From the NCBI GenBank assembly GCA_000375685.1, contig AQVQ01000002.1, positions 1 through 43,601 on the forward strand: 43,601 nt of DNA, in the 5' to 3' direction. This DNA is from a crenarchaeote SCGC AAA261-N23 (GTDB lineage Archaea; Thermoproteota; Thermoprotei; Gearchaeales; Gearchaeaceae). Of this stretch, positions 36,285 to 43,601 are shown in pieces. Below the pieces are notes generated by a model. It searched no databases. It was not told the origin of the DNA and saw only the letters and a program-made list of their open reading frames with translations. The position numbers and the translations under genes were made by a program. Positions within the stretch are counted from its first letter, which is position 1; the number at the start of each line of letters is the position of its first letter.

Positions 36285-36410
36285 ATTAAGCCCAATTATT
36301 TGAGAATCTATCAAAGTTAAACTCTATCTCAATAAGCCTTAAATAATTAGCCTTGTACGGTTTAGCATAATAATACTCTATAACGTGGGAAATAAGGAGA
36401 GTAATGATAT
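36285..36410 (-). other. Possible minus-strand coding remnant in a gap
   Basis: The 168-base gap 36254-36421 has no plus-strand gene. On the minus strand, 42 codons are open and end EYYYAKPYKANYLRLIEIEF, then NFDRFSNNWA and a stop. The composition looks coding rather than random, but I recognise no family and see no start codon. It may be the tail of a lost gene or transposase. Confidence 0.25.
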
Positions 36411-36421
36411 ATTAAGTATTT

Positions 36422-37288
36422 TTGAAAATACAAATAATGAATTTTAATTATGATCTAGTAGTTGCGTATCGTGTTTATCCTAAATTCAGTAATGCGTATT
36501 TGAAAATTAGCCATCATTTCAATTTTAAAACTAAATTTGATTTATTTTATGCTTGTCTCTTATCTTTCAAAGAGGCAACAAAAGGGTTAAAGACAAAAAT
36601 ATTTGTTATCTTAGATAAATGCCCAGAAAGTTACATTGAGGCATTCAAGGATGTCTTCAAAGATGTTGATTTTTATTTCATCACTGAAGATTTGAAAGGA
36701 TTAGAAAACGTTGCTAGTTTTTTAATACAAACAAAATTATTATCAGAGCAAAATTTATCCTCTTTAGTTCTCTTTCAAGAAGATGATTATTTTTACATAA
36801 ATAAATTGAATTACGCAATAGATTTTCTTAAATAAATCAAAGAAGCAGATGTTATATCACCTGAATTCCAATTTTCTATAGTAAATACACCTTGGAAAAG
36901 GTATATAAAAGATGCTATAAAATTTAAGAATTTTGAGTGGATTAAGATACCTAGTACTACATTAACCTTCTTGGCTAGAAAAGAATATGTGATCAAGGCT
37001 AAACAATACTTAAAAAATTATTCATTACTAGGTGATTTAGGGATTTCTTTATTAAGTACAAAAAATTTATCTATATTTAGATTCGATTTACCGTATTATC
37101 GATATAGGATAGGGATGTTTTTAAATCTGATTATTAATAAGAAATATAATCTACTAAAAGAGTATGTGTTTAACAAAAAATTTAACTTCTTTATGCCAAA
37201 TCCGTCAATAGCTATTCATTTAAATCCTGTATCAATTAATGATGATCGAATAAGAGCAATAAATGAATTTATTAAAGTAATTTATTAA
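36422..37288 (+). pseudogene. Probable glycosyltransferase interrupted by an in-frame stop
   Basis: A single frame of 288 codons runs from the start at 36422 to 37288 and is interrupted only by TAA at 36833-36835. The first part has YDLVVAYRVYPKFSNAYLKI, KTKIFVILDKCPESYIEAF and FQEDDYFYINKLNYAI, an acidic E-D-D that could be the metal site of a GT-A-like enzyme. The second part has DVISPEFQFSIVNTPWKRYI and FMPNPSIAIHLNPVSI. I infer a small glycosyltransferase of an uncommon group. The start is a TTG (ttgaaaatacaaataatg); the ATG six codons... within the same frame at 36437 is an alternative. Confidence 0.6.
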
Positions 37289-37355
37289 TTAGGAATATCA
37301 TAAAGTGGCCACAATGCAAATTATACCATATTCATTATTCATATAATATGTTCTT

Positions 37356-38195
37356 ATGAACTCATTAAAAAGGAATAGCGAAATTTACAGACAAGAAAGA
37401 TTGCTCAGACCAGTTATCTGTGCCGTCATCAGAGGAAATGTTAAACCTTTAATTGGATATTTTAGGTATTTGAACTTAGAAAGTAAGCTTAAAGAAAAAG
37501 ATTTTGGAACTTTAAGTTATGTGCTTCATCATTGCGGGTTCAATATTCAAAACCAAATCTTAAGTTATTTGATACAAGAAAAACCTATCGTTATTGAATT
37601 TTATGATAAAAGTAAGTTTTATGTAAGTCATCTTCTAGACTATCTAGTTGCTGGTTTATATAATGAACCAAAAACTTTTAATTTCTTTAAAGAACAAATT
37701 AAAAATTGCAAGGTATTTGTTGATGTTGGGGCAAACATAGGCGGTTATTCGGTAAGAGCTGCTAAATATTGTAAAGTATATGCAATTGAACCTTTGCCTA
37801 GAAATTATGAAATATTGAAGATTAATGAAAAACTGAATAATGTTAAAATAAATAGCTTTAATTTAGCTGCAGGTAAAGAAAGAGGAAAAATAAAATTATA
37901 TTATGAACCAAGGGGTTACGGAACACCTTCAATTAAACGAAAACAAAACTATTTCATAGAAGTAGAAATGAAACCTTTGGATGAAATAATAAATGAAGAA
38001 AGCATAGATTTAATTAAAATAGATGTTGAAGGAGCTGAAGATTTAGTATTAGAGGGAGCAAGGAATTGTTTGAAAAGGACAAAAATGGTAATTATTGAAA
38101 GAAGTGAATCTTTTCCAAAGGCTTATAGAATATTGAAAGAAGAAGGTTTTAAACTCAGAAAATTCTTAGATCATAATGTTCTTTTTACAAAATAA
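37356..38195 (+). CDS. FkbM-family SAM-dependent methyltransferase
   Basis: This 279-aa protein has an N-terminal extension of about 115 residues. SAM motif I is VFVDVGANIGGYSVRAAKYC (residues about 121-140), followed by YAIEPLPRNYEILK. The FkbM marker is LIKIDVEGAEDLVLEGARNC (about 220-239), then MVIIERSES. FkbM enzymes O-methylate hydroxyls of sugars or polyketides, so a methyl decoration of the glycan is likely. It is the only intact FkbM gene here; a ruined relative lies at 41908. A 67-bp gap with AT-rich sequence precedes it. Confidence 0.88.
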   Translation: MNSLKRNSEIYRQERLLRPVICAVIRGNVKPLIGYFRYLNLESKLKEKDFGTLSYVLHHCGFNIQNQILSYLIQEKPIVIEFYDKSKFYVSHLLDYLVAGLYNEPKTFNFFKEQIKNCKVFVDVGANIGGYSVRAAKYCKVYAIEPLPRNYEILKINEKLNNVKINSFNLAAGKERGKIKLYYEPRGYGTPSIKRKQNYFIEVEMKPLDEIINEESIDLIKIDVEGAEDLVLEGARNCLKRTKMVIIERSESFPKAYRILKEEGFKLRKFLDHNVLFTK

Positions 38196-38199
38196 TATA

Positions 38200-39324
38200 A
38201 TGTCTAGAATTCTTTTCATATCTTATGTCTCAAATCAGCATTCAGGTGTAGGCAATAGAGTTTATTATTTATCTCGTGAACTTGCAAAAAAAGGTCATGA
38301 AGTGCATGTAATAACTAAGCAAGGAGAATATGTAAGCAATGAAGTCAATGCTTATTATGTTGAAATACCGGGATATATTTTTAAAGTTCCTCCTGTTCCC
38401 TTACCTCAGGTTTCAATCTTTAACTTGCTAGCTTACAAGAAGTTTGAGGAAATAAAGTATAAAATTAAACCAGATATAATAGATGTCCAGCATGTTCATG
38501 TTTCACTTATAGTTCATATGATTAAAGAAAGAGATAATTTAGCAATAACTTGTCATGGTACTGAAATGGGCTTATTCAATTTGGAGAGAAGTTATTCAGG
38601 ATTAGTTAATTTAATCAATTCAGAATTTGAAAAGAACATATTCAAGAAAAGCAAAGCTGTAATAGCAGTTTCTGATTACATAAAAAAAGAAATAATAAAC
38701 TATTATGATCTTCAATCTAATAAAGTAATAACTATTCATAACGGAATTGATTTAAAAGAATTTAATAATATAAGAAAAATTAATTTAAAAGATAAGCTTG
38801 GAGTTTCAAATATAATATTATTTATGGGCGGATTTTCAAAAAGAAAAGGCATTCATATCCTAATAAAAGCATTAGCTGGAATTAAAGAAAAAGATTGGGC
38901 TTTAATAATTGTCGGTAGCGGAGACCTAAAAAGCAAAAAAGAAATTATCAATCTTATCAATATTTTAAATATAAAAAATAAAATAATAAATTTTTCAAAT
39001 GTTTCAAGAGAATTATTAAAGTGCATATTATTTGAAGCAGACATATTTGTTCATCCAGCACTTTATGAACCTTTCGGCATTGCAGTTTTAGAAGCTATGG
39101 CTTTAAGTAAAGCTATAATAGCTACAAAAGCAGGAGGAATTCCAGAAATACTAACTAACGCAGGTATACTTATTAACACTAGTTCAGAAGAATTAAAAAA
39201 TGCTTTAGAGCTATTAATTTCTGATATTGGGTTACGTAAAAAATACTCTAAGTTAGCAAAAGAAAGAGCAAAAATTTTCGATTGGACTCAAATCGCTGAG
39301 AAGTACAATAGTTATTTACAATGA
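38200..39324 (+). CDS. GT4 glycosyltransferase
   Basis: This 374-aa enzyme uses the ATG at 38200 (MSRILFISYVSNQHSGVGNR). The frame is open to 38176, but that would overlap the FkbM gene and add an unlikely N-terminus. The hinge is KVITIHNGIDLKEFNN and the donor half has ILFMGGFSKRKGIHILIKAL and LIIVGSGDLKSKK. The E-X7-E motif lies in LYEPFGIAVLEAMALSKAII, followed by GGIPEILTNAGIL. It appears intact and canonical. An ATG at 39321 overlaps its stop and opens a 25-codon remnant. Confidence 0.9.
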   Translation: MSRILFISYVSNQHSGVGNRVYYLSRELAKKGHEVHVITKQGEYVSNEVNAYYVEIPGYIFKVPPVPLPQVSIFNLLAYKKFEEIKYKIKPDIIDVQHVHVSLIVHMIKERDNLAITCHGTEMGLFNLERSYSGLVNLINSEFEKNIFKKSKAVIAVSDYIKKEIINYYDLQSNKVITIHNGIDLKEFNNIRKINLKDKLGVSNIILFMGGFSKRKGIHILIKALAGIKEKDWALIIVGSGDLKSKKEIINLINILNIKNKIINFSNVSRELLKCILFEADIFVHPALYEPFGIAVLEAMALSKAIIATKAGGIPEILTNAGILINTSSEELKNALELLISDIGLRKKYSKLAKERAKIFDWTQIAEKYNSYLQ

Positions 39325-39548
39325 CAGATCATCTTAAACTATCAGTACAAAGTTTTCTTAGAAGAGTAGGACATTTTGTATTTGATCCAAAAATCTAAAT
39401 TAGATTTTTCTTCAAAATTTGCTTTCTAAAAGGGAATGAAGAAGAATTATTTAGCAATAGCTGAGAATAGAAAACATCTACTTCAATACCATACATCACA
39501 GCACAGGGCAAATATTACTGTAAAGGTAATAAGTAAGATAAACAGAGC
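39321..39548 (+). other. Gap with a short remnant frame
   Basis: An ATGA overlap at 39321 opens a 25-codon frame (MTDHLKLSVQSFLRRVGHFV, then FDPKI) that stops at once. The rest to 39548 has scattered stops on both strands and no recognisable motif. By analogy with the surrounding genes this is probably the start of a deleted gene. Confidence 0.3.
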
Positions 39549-40259
39549 ATGATAAATAAATTTTATTCAATGTTACCAACATTACCAAGACGATTTGTGG
39601 GGATTATCTTATTAGTTAGAGATTTAATTTATATAAAAACAAACTTACGAAAAGTCAAAACTCTTGATGATATTTTGAAAATAGCTTTTAATACAAGGAT
39701 GATTCTTATTCCTATACAAATAAGAGAAGAAATAAAGAGTTTATTATTAATTCTGGATAAAGTTAAACCTAAAGTAATTTTAGAAATCGGAACTTCGCGA
39801 GGTGGCACATTATTCTTATTTTCGTACATCACACATAAAGAAGCTACATTAATTTCAGTTGATCTTAACCAACATCTTTGGGTAAGAATTTTATTGGAAT
39901 ATATTCTTAAAGGAAAGCAGAAAATCTATTTAATTCAAGGAGCTTCGCATAGTATTGAAACATTAAGAAAGATTGGAGGAATATTGAGGGATAATAAGGT
40001 CGATTTCCTTTTCATAGATGCTGATCATAGCTATGAAGGAGTTAAGAAGGACTTTGAAATTTATTCACCTTTGGTAAGAAAAGGCGGAATAATAGCTTTT
40101 CATGATATCATTCCTGATTATTATGCAAAACGCGGGATTAAGCCATCTTCCGGTGTCTATAAATTTTGGAATGAAATTAAAGGGAAATACGAACATTTAG
40201 AAATAATTAAAGATAGAAACCAGGATGGATTTGGTATAGGTGTTCTTTTTATTAAGTGA
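39549..40259 (+). CDS. SAM methyltransferase / cephalosporin-hydroxylase-like, intact copy
   Basis: This 236-aa protein has the SAM-site motif VILEIGTSRGGTLFLFSYIT (residues about 76-95) and LISVDLNQHLW. The family motif is VDFLFIDADHSYEGVKKDFE (about 153-172), followed by GGIIAFHDIIPDYYAKRGIK. It belongs to the Methyltransf_24 and CmcI-like group, whose members act on small hydroxylated molecules or sugars. The gene at 35532-36253 is its broken paralogue, sharing a 41-base identical stretch. The N-terminal 60 residues are basic and amphipathic. Confidence 0.85.
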   Translation: MINKFYSMLPTLPRRFVGIILLVRDLIYIKTNLRKVKTLDDILKIAFNTRMILIPIQIREEIKSLLLILDKVKPKVILEIGTSRGGTLFLFSYITHKEATLISVDLNQHLWVRILLEYILKGKQKIYLIQGASHSIETLRKIGGILRDNKVDFLFIDADHSYEGVKKDFEIYSPLVRKGGIIAFHDIIPDYYAKRGIKPSSGVYKFWNEIKGKYEHLEIIKDRNQDGFGIGVLFIK

Positions 40260-40304
40260 TATGTTAAAAATAGAGCCCAAGTAAATTAAGCTGAAATTAA
40301 TAAC

Positions 40305-40591
40305 ATGTTAAACGTAGCTCTAATAGGTTTAGGTTTAGGTTATTGGGGAAGGAATTATTTGAGAGTTTTGCAGAACATTAATGGAGTTAAATTAAGTTAC
40401 GTTTGCGATAGCAATCCTGAAGCGCTTAAGGATGTTCCAAGTAATGTTAACACTACTTTAGATTATGAAGAAATAGCTAAAGATGAAAATATTAAAGCAG
40501 ACCCGCTTGAACTCATTACAAAGCAGTTGAAGTATCTATAGAGAAAGGTAGAAAGGTTAAGCGAAAAATTACCTTACTACTGCTATTTTAA
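40305..40591 (+). pseudogene. Gfo/Idh/MocA oxidoreductase fragment
   Basis: The first 66 or so residues (NVALIGLGLGYWGRNYLRVL, then YVCDSNPEALKDVPSN and DYEEIAKDENIKA) are the NAD-binding start of a Gfo/Idh/MocA sugar dehydrogenase. The next conserved part, usually A-V-hydrophobic-A-T-P, is deleted. Sequence resumes in another frame at 40511 as THYKAVEVSIEKGRKV, the family's S-THY...G-K-V strand. No EKP motif and no C-terminal domain follow, so about two thirds of the gene is gone. It was probably part of a nucleotide-sugar oxidation route. Confidence 0.8.
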
Positions 40592-40624
40592 AAATTTTGT
40601 AAAATTATAATAAATAATAAAATC

Positions 40625-41866
40625 ATGAAAATAATCCATATGTATTTCGGTTGGTCGTATACTGGATATAGAAAAGGGTGGCAACGATTTGATTTTATTA
40701 CTTCAGAGCTAAGGAAAGCAGGACATGAAGTTTATGTTATAGGTCTAAAAAAAACATGGAATGATAAAAAGCAAAAATTGCTCGGATACTTCGAAAAAAC
40801 TGATGAGGCTATTAATATTATCGGACCCAAATGGACATCAATGATTGGTAATATATTTATAAATACGTTATTTATTGACGACTTTTTTGAAGCCGTCATG
40901 TTTCTAATTTTATGTCTAAAAGTAAAACCTGATGCGGTGATTATTCAAAATGAACCTGTTGGCTTTAGTTTTTGGTTTACTATATTTTCAAAGATATTTA
41001 AGATTAAAACATTTGCAGATTATCATGATTTAATTGTAAGATTGGGTTCTTATCCTAATAAAAAAGGAATATTATATAAATTAGGTATCTTAATTAACGA
41101 GAGAATAGTTCCGAGAAATATAAAAGGATTAACAGTCACAACTGAATTTGGAAAGAAATACTTTAGTCCTGTAGCAAGAAAAATATTTATAATACGGGAA
41201 TTGGTGGATCCAGAAATCTATAATAATGTATCAGAAGAAGTTAAAAACCAAATTATTTCAAAATTTAATATAAATTTAAATAAACATAAAATATTATGGA
41301 CAGGTTTTATTCATATAAGGCATTTAAAATCTTTAGTTATGTTATTTAAAGCTGTAAGCGACATTCCATATAAAGAAAAAATTCAAATAATAATTGTAGG
41401 AAGCGGCGAACATCTTCCATATTTAATGCGACTTAGTAAAACATTATCGCTTGATGTGGTATATACTGGATATTTACCTCCTCAAAGTCAATCATTAATA
41501 GCTTTGTATAAATTATCAGATATAGGATTTATGACCGGTGTAAATGAATTGTTTATGCATTTCGTTGCAGGTCTTAAATTATCCGAATACTTAGCGAGCG
41601 AGCTACCTGTAATTGCCCCTTCTTTACATGGAATTAAAGAAGTAATAAAAGGTAATGGCGTTTTATACAATCCTGATGACATAAACGATCTTAAGCAAAA
41701 AATAATTTTTATGTTAAATGCAGACTTGAAAGAAATGAGTCATGCATCAAAGGAAATCGCTCATAAATTATTATCTCCTATGGCTTTTCGAAACATTTTA
41801 AACGATTTTATTAACTTTCTAAAATGCAATGAAAGAGAAAATAAAATTAAAATTTTTTTTAAATAG
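40625..41866 (+). CDS. GT4 glycosyltransferase, divergent
   Basis: This 413-aa GT-B protein has an unusual N-terminus (MYFGWSYTGYRKGWQRFDFI) in which W-Q-R-F-D is shared in style with W-W-D-R-L-D of the gene at 42457, so the two are related. It has hydrophobic segments near residues 68-130, VTTEFGKKYF, ILWTGFIHIRHLKSLVMLFK, IIIVGSGEHLPYLMRL and FVAGLKLSEYLASELPVIAP. The classic E-X7-E is reduced to L-S-E-Y. The C-terminus ends in a run of lysines and phenylalanines read through a poly-T tract. Confidence 0.8.
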   Translation: MKIIHMYFGWSYTGYRKGWQRFDFITSELRKAGHEVYVIGLKKTWNDKKQKLLGYFEKTDEAINIIGPKWTSMIGNIFINTLFIDDFFEAVMFLILCLKVKPDAVIIQNEPVGFSFWFTIFSKIFKIKTFADYHDLIVRLGSYPNKKGILYKLGILINERIVPRNIKGLTVTTEFGKKYFSPVARKIFIIRELVDPEIYNNVSEEVKNQIISKFNINLNKHKILWTGFIHIRHLKSLVMLFKAVSDIPYKEKIQIIIVGSGEHLPYLMRLSKTLSLDVVYTGYLPPQSQSLIALYKLSDIGFMTGVNELFMHFVAGLKLSEYLASELPVIAPSLHGIKEVIKGNGVLYNPDDINDLKQKIIFMLNADLKEMSHASKEIAHKLLSPMAFRNILNDFINFLKCNERENKIKIFFK

Positions 41867-41907
41867 ATATTAGCATCTCCAAAGGTTCCGCTCATTAATG
41901 CTTATAA

Positions 41908-42440
41908 GCTCTAATTAGAGAAGATTCTGTAATAATCGATGTTGGAGCTTACAGAGTAGGATATACAATAAGATTTGCTAAGATAGCAATAAAAGGAAAA
42001 ATAATTGCTATTGAACCTAATTTTGAAAACTACAAGTTCCTACTTCTGAATATCTACTATAATGATGTTAAAATGCAATTGTGTATAAAACAATGCATAC
42101 AGCTATAGAACAAAAATTAAAGTTTTTTTAAGAACAAAGATATACGAGCGATGTAAAGTATTGTTACCGATAACAGCAACAACATAAAATTAGAAGCAAT
42201 AACTTTGGATGAAATTACTACATCAAATGGATTGAAAAAATAGACGTGATAAAAATCGACGCTGAATGTTCAGAATATGAAATTCTTAAAGATTCTTAAT
42301 ACACATTAAAGTTGGCGAAATATCTTATAATTGAAATCAGCACGGATCTAAAACAAATTTTAGATTTTCTTGAAGAGAGAATTTATAGTAATAAACTTAG
42401 GCGAATTCTTAAATCAAGACTATTACATATATATACCTAA
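41908..42440 (+). pseudogene. FkbM-family methyltransferase remnant
   Basis: No start is left. The sequence opens in frame at 41908 with DSVIIDVGAYRVGYTIRFAK and IIAIEPNFENYKFLLLNIYY, which are SAM motifs of FkbM enzymes, and stops near 42106. A later part reads LDEITTSNGLKK, then shifts after six As (42235-42240, followed by TAG) to IDVIKIDAECSEYEILKDS, the FkbM K-I-D-A/V-E-G-S-E-Y motif with cysteine replacing glycine. Further stops follow. This is a clear multi-lesion relic related to the gene at 37356. Confidence 0.75.
42427..42436 (+). promoter_or_regulatory. TATA box of the last glycosyltransferase
   Basis: The sequence atatatatac is centred about 26 nt before the ATG at 42457, the spacing of a leaderless archaeal promoter. 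It lies at the end of the FkbM relic. Confidence 0.5.
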
Positions 42441-42456
42441 ATAAAAGATTTTTATC

Positions 42457-43601
42457 ATGAGTAGATTGCTCTACGTAAGCTTTTGGGGGACAAGTAAAGG
42501 TTGGTGGGATAGGCTTGATTTATTATTCGATAGTTTAGCTAAAGATTTCGAGGTATATGATGTAGGATTTCTTCACAATCATGCTTTTAATATAGTAATA
42601 AAAAAAGATAATCATGTTAATTATGTTAGATTTCTCCTTAGATTTAAAAAGTTAGAATCTAAAATCATAATTAATCAATTATTTCGTTTTCCATTTTTAA
42701 TATATACAATTGCAAAATTTAGACCTGTTGCAATTATCTTCTTTTCTAACGTTATTCCTTTGTATATTCTAACCATTATTTTCAAAATTAATAAGTTATT
42801 TAATTTTAAAGTAATTTTAGATCTAGATGAATTTGGAGGCAAAGAGGAGGAAAAAAGGAGTATAATTAACAAAATATATGATAAAGTCACTATAAGGTTT
42901 TTAAGATTCTCCAATTTGATATTGGTATTAAACAATTTTGCCAAGAACTTTTTAAAGAATTATGGTATAAAAGATTCAAAAATATTCGTTTTGTCTCAAT
43001 TTGTTAACCCTAATAGGTTTAGAAACCATGTAAACAAAGAAGAATTAAGGGAAAAACTAGGGCTGAATAAAGACGAGATCATAATCATGACTAGCGGGGT
43101 TTTTAGGGCAGGGAATTATTCAGCAATGTTAAAATTTATAAGAGCGTTTGCTAGCTTAGAAAACGAGTTTAAGAAAAATCTTGCACTTGCGATAATTGGC
43201 GTTACCCATAGAAAAGAGTTTATCTCAAAGGCAATCGAAGAAGGAAATAAAGTAGGCTTAAAAGTAAAGTATCTGGGACCATATTATAAGGAGACGCTGA
43301 ACCATTACTTAAGGGTTTCGGATATAGTTCTCTTTTTAAGCTTAAAAAATCTAGGATCATGTTTTAATACTCCAATAAGGTTTTCTGAATATCTAATGAG
43401 CGGAATGCCTATATTGGCTGTTGATCAGCCTAATGTAAGAGAATATATAAAAGATGAAAATTTTTTATTCGATATTTATAATGAAGAAGATATCTCTAAT
43501 AAGATAAAAAATTTAATTAATTTAATAAGAGAAAATAAATTAGTTTTTAAAGCAAAAATACCATCTGAGTTAGATTTGAAAAATGCTTACTTAAAATTAA
43601 A
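42457..43601 (+). CDS. GT4 glycosyltransferase, cut by the window end
   Basis: The frame is open from the ATG at 42457 to the end of the window (381 codons, no stop). It starts MSRLLYVSFWGTSKGWWDRL, with FKVILDLDEFGGKEEEKRSI in the N-terminal half and a hinge at SQFVNPNRFRNHVN. The donor half has IIIMTSGVFRAGNYSAMLKF, LALAIIGVTHRKEF and TPIRFSEYLMSGMPILAVDQ, where the GT4 acceptor loop lies. The opening resembles the gene at 40625. Probably near its full length. Confidence 0.8.
   Translation, partial: MSRLLYVSFWGTSKGWWDRLDLLFDSLAKDFEVYDVGFLHNHAFNIVIKKDNHVNYVRFLLRFKKLESKIIINQLFRFPFLIYTIAKFRPVAIIFFSNVIPLYILTIIFKINKLFNFKVILDLDEFGGKEEEKRSIINKIYDKVTIRFLRFSNLILVLNNFAKNFLKNYGIKDSKIFVLSQFVNPNRFRNHVNKEELREKLGLNKDEIIIMTSGVFRAGNYSAMLKFIRAFASLENEFKKNLALAIIGVTHRKEFISKAIEEGNKVGLKVKYLGPYYKETLNHYLRVSDIVLFLSLKNLGSCFNTPIRFSEYLMSGMPILAVDQPNVREYIKDENFLFDIYNEEDISNKIKNLINLIRENKLVFKAKIPSELDLKNAYLKL

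Noticed and set aside
36833..36835. Stop-codon recoding (pyrrolysine or selenocysteine) at in-frame stops
   Set aside because: Both in-frame stops are TAA, not TAG or TGA, and the genes lie among other decayed genes.
1..43601. CRISPR arrays, tRNA or rRNA genes
   Set aside because: No regularly spaced direct repeats, and no cloverleaf or conserved rRNA segments were noticed on either strand by eye; a dedicated scan was not possible.

Overview
The window is very AT-rich archaeal DNA. The organism is probably a thermophilic member of the Thermoproteota (TACK archaea). The reasons are HEPN/MNT and VapB-type toxin-antitoxin genes, TTG starts overlapping the preceding stop (TTGA), TATA-like boxes about 25 nt before start codons (leaderless transcripts), and a MoxR/DUF58/DUF1616/DUF4350 cluster with archaeal-type glycan genes. 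I cannot name a genus from sequence alone. No rRNA, tRNA or CRISPR array was seen.

Region 1 (1-2.7 kb) is a mobile, defence-like margin. It holds an AbiEi-type regulator without a visible toxin, a VapB-type antitoxin without VapC, a HEPN/MNT pair, and three hairpins resembling right ends of IS200/IS605 (TnpB) elements with no transposase left. A two-segment membrane microprotein closes it.

Region 2 (2.75-14.9 kb) is one long, tightly packed co-directional run. It starts with an unrecognised 109-aa protein. Then come two halves of a DUF1616 protein in swapped order (one fused to a winged helix), two small unknown membrane proteins, a large sequon-rich surface protein ending in a DUF4129-like tail, a DUF4350 protein, a MoxR AAA+ ATPase and a DUF58 protein. 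Two FtsX/MacB-like permeases, their ATPase and a polytopic GT-C-like protein follow. It looks like an envelope assembly or export machine.

Region 3 (14.9-23.9 kb) begins with a second copy of the unrecognised small protein under an almost identical promoter. It continues with a Dol-P-mannose-synthase-like GT2, a GT4, two extended SDR epimerases, a carbamoyltransferase and a second GT-C-like protein. A single-gene MNT-HEPN fusion sits inside the run.

Region 4 (24-43.6 kb) is a glycan-diversity island. It carries many GT4 glycosyltransferases, a GT2, an asparagine-synthetase-type amidotransferase and several SAM methyltransferases. About a third of its genes are broken, mostly by one-base losses in short A or G runs, by in-frame stops, or as remnants. 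No such lesion was seen in the first 24 kb. Regions 3 and 4 plausibly build a variable glycan decorated with carbamoyl, amide and methyl groups, and region 2 plausibly handles its export or its attachment to surface proteins. That link is inferred from adjacency and the shared leader-gene family.
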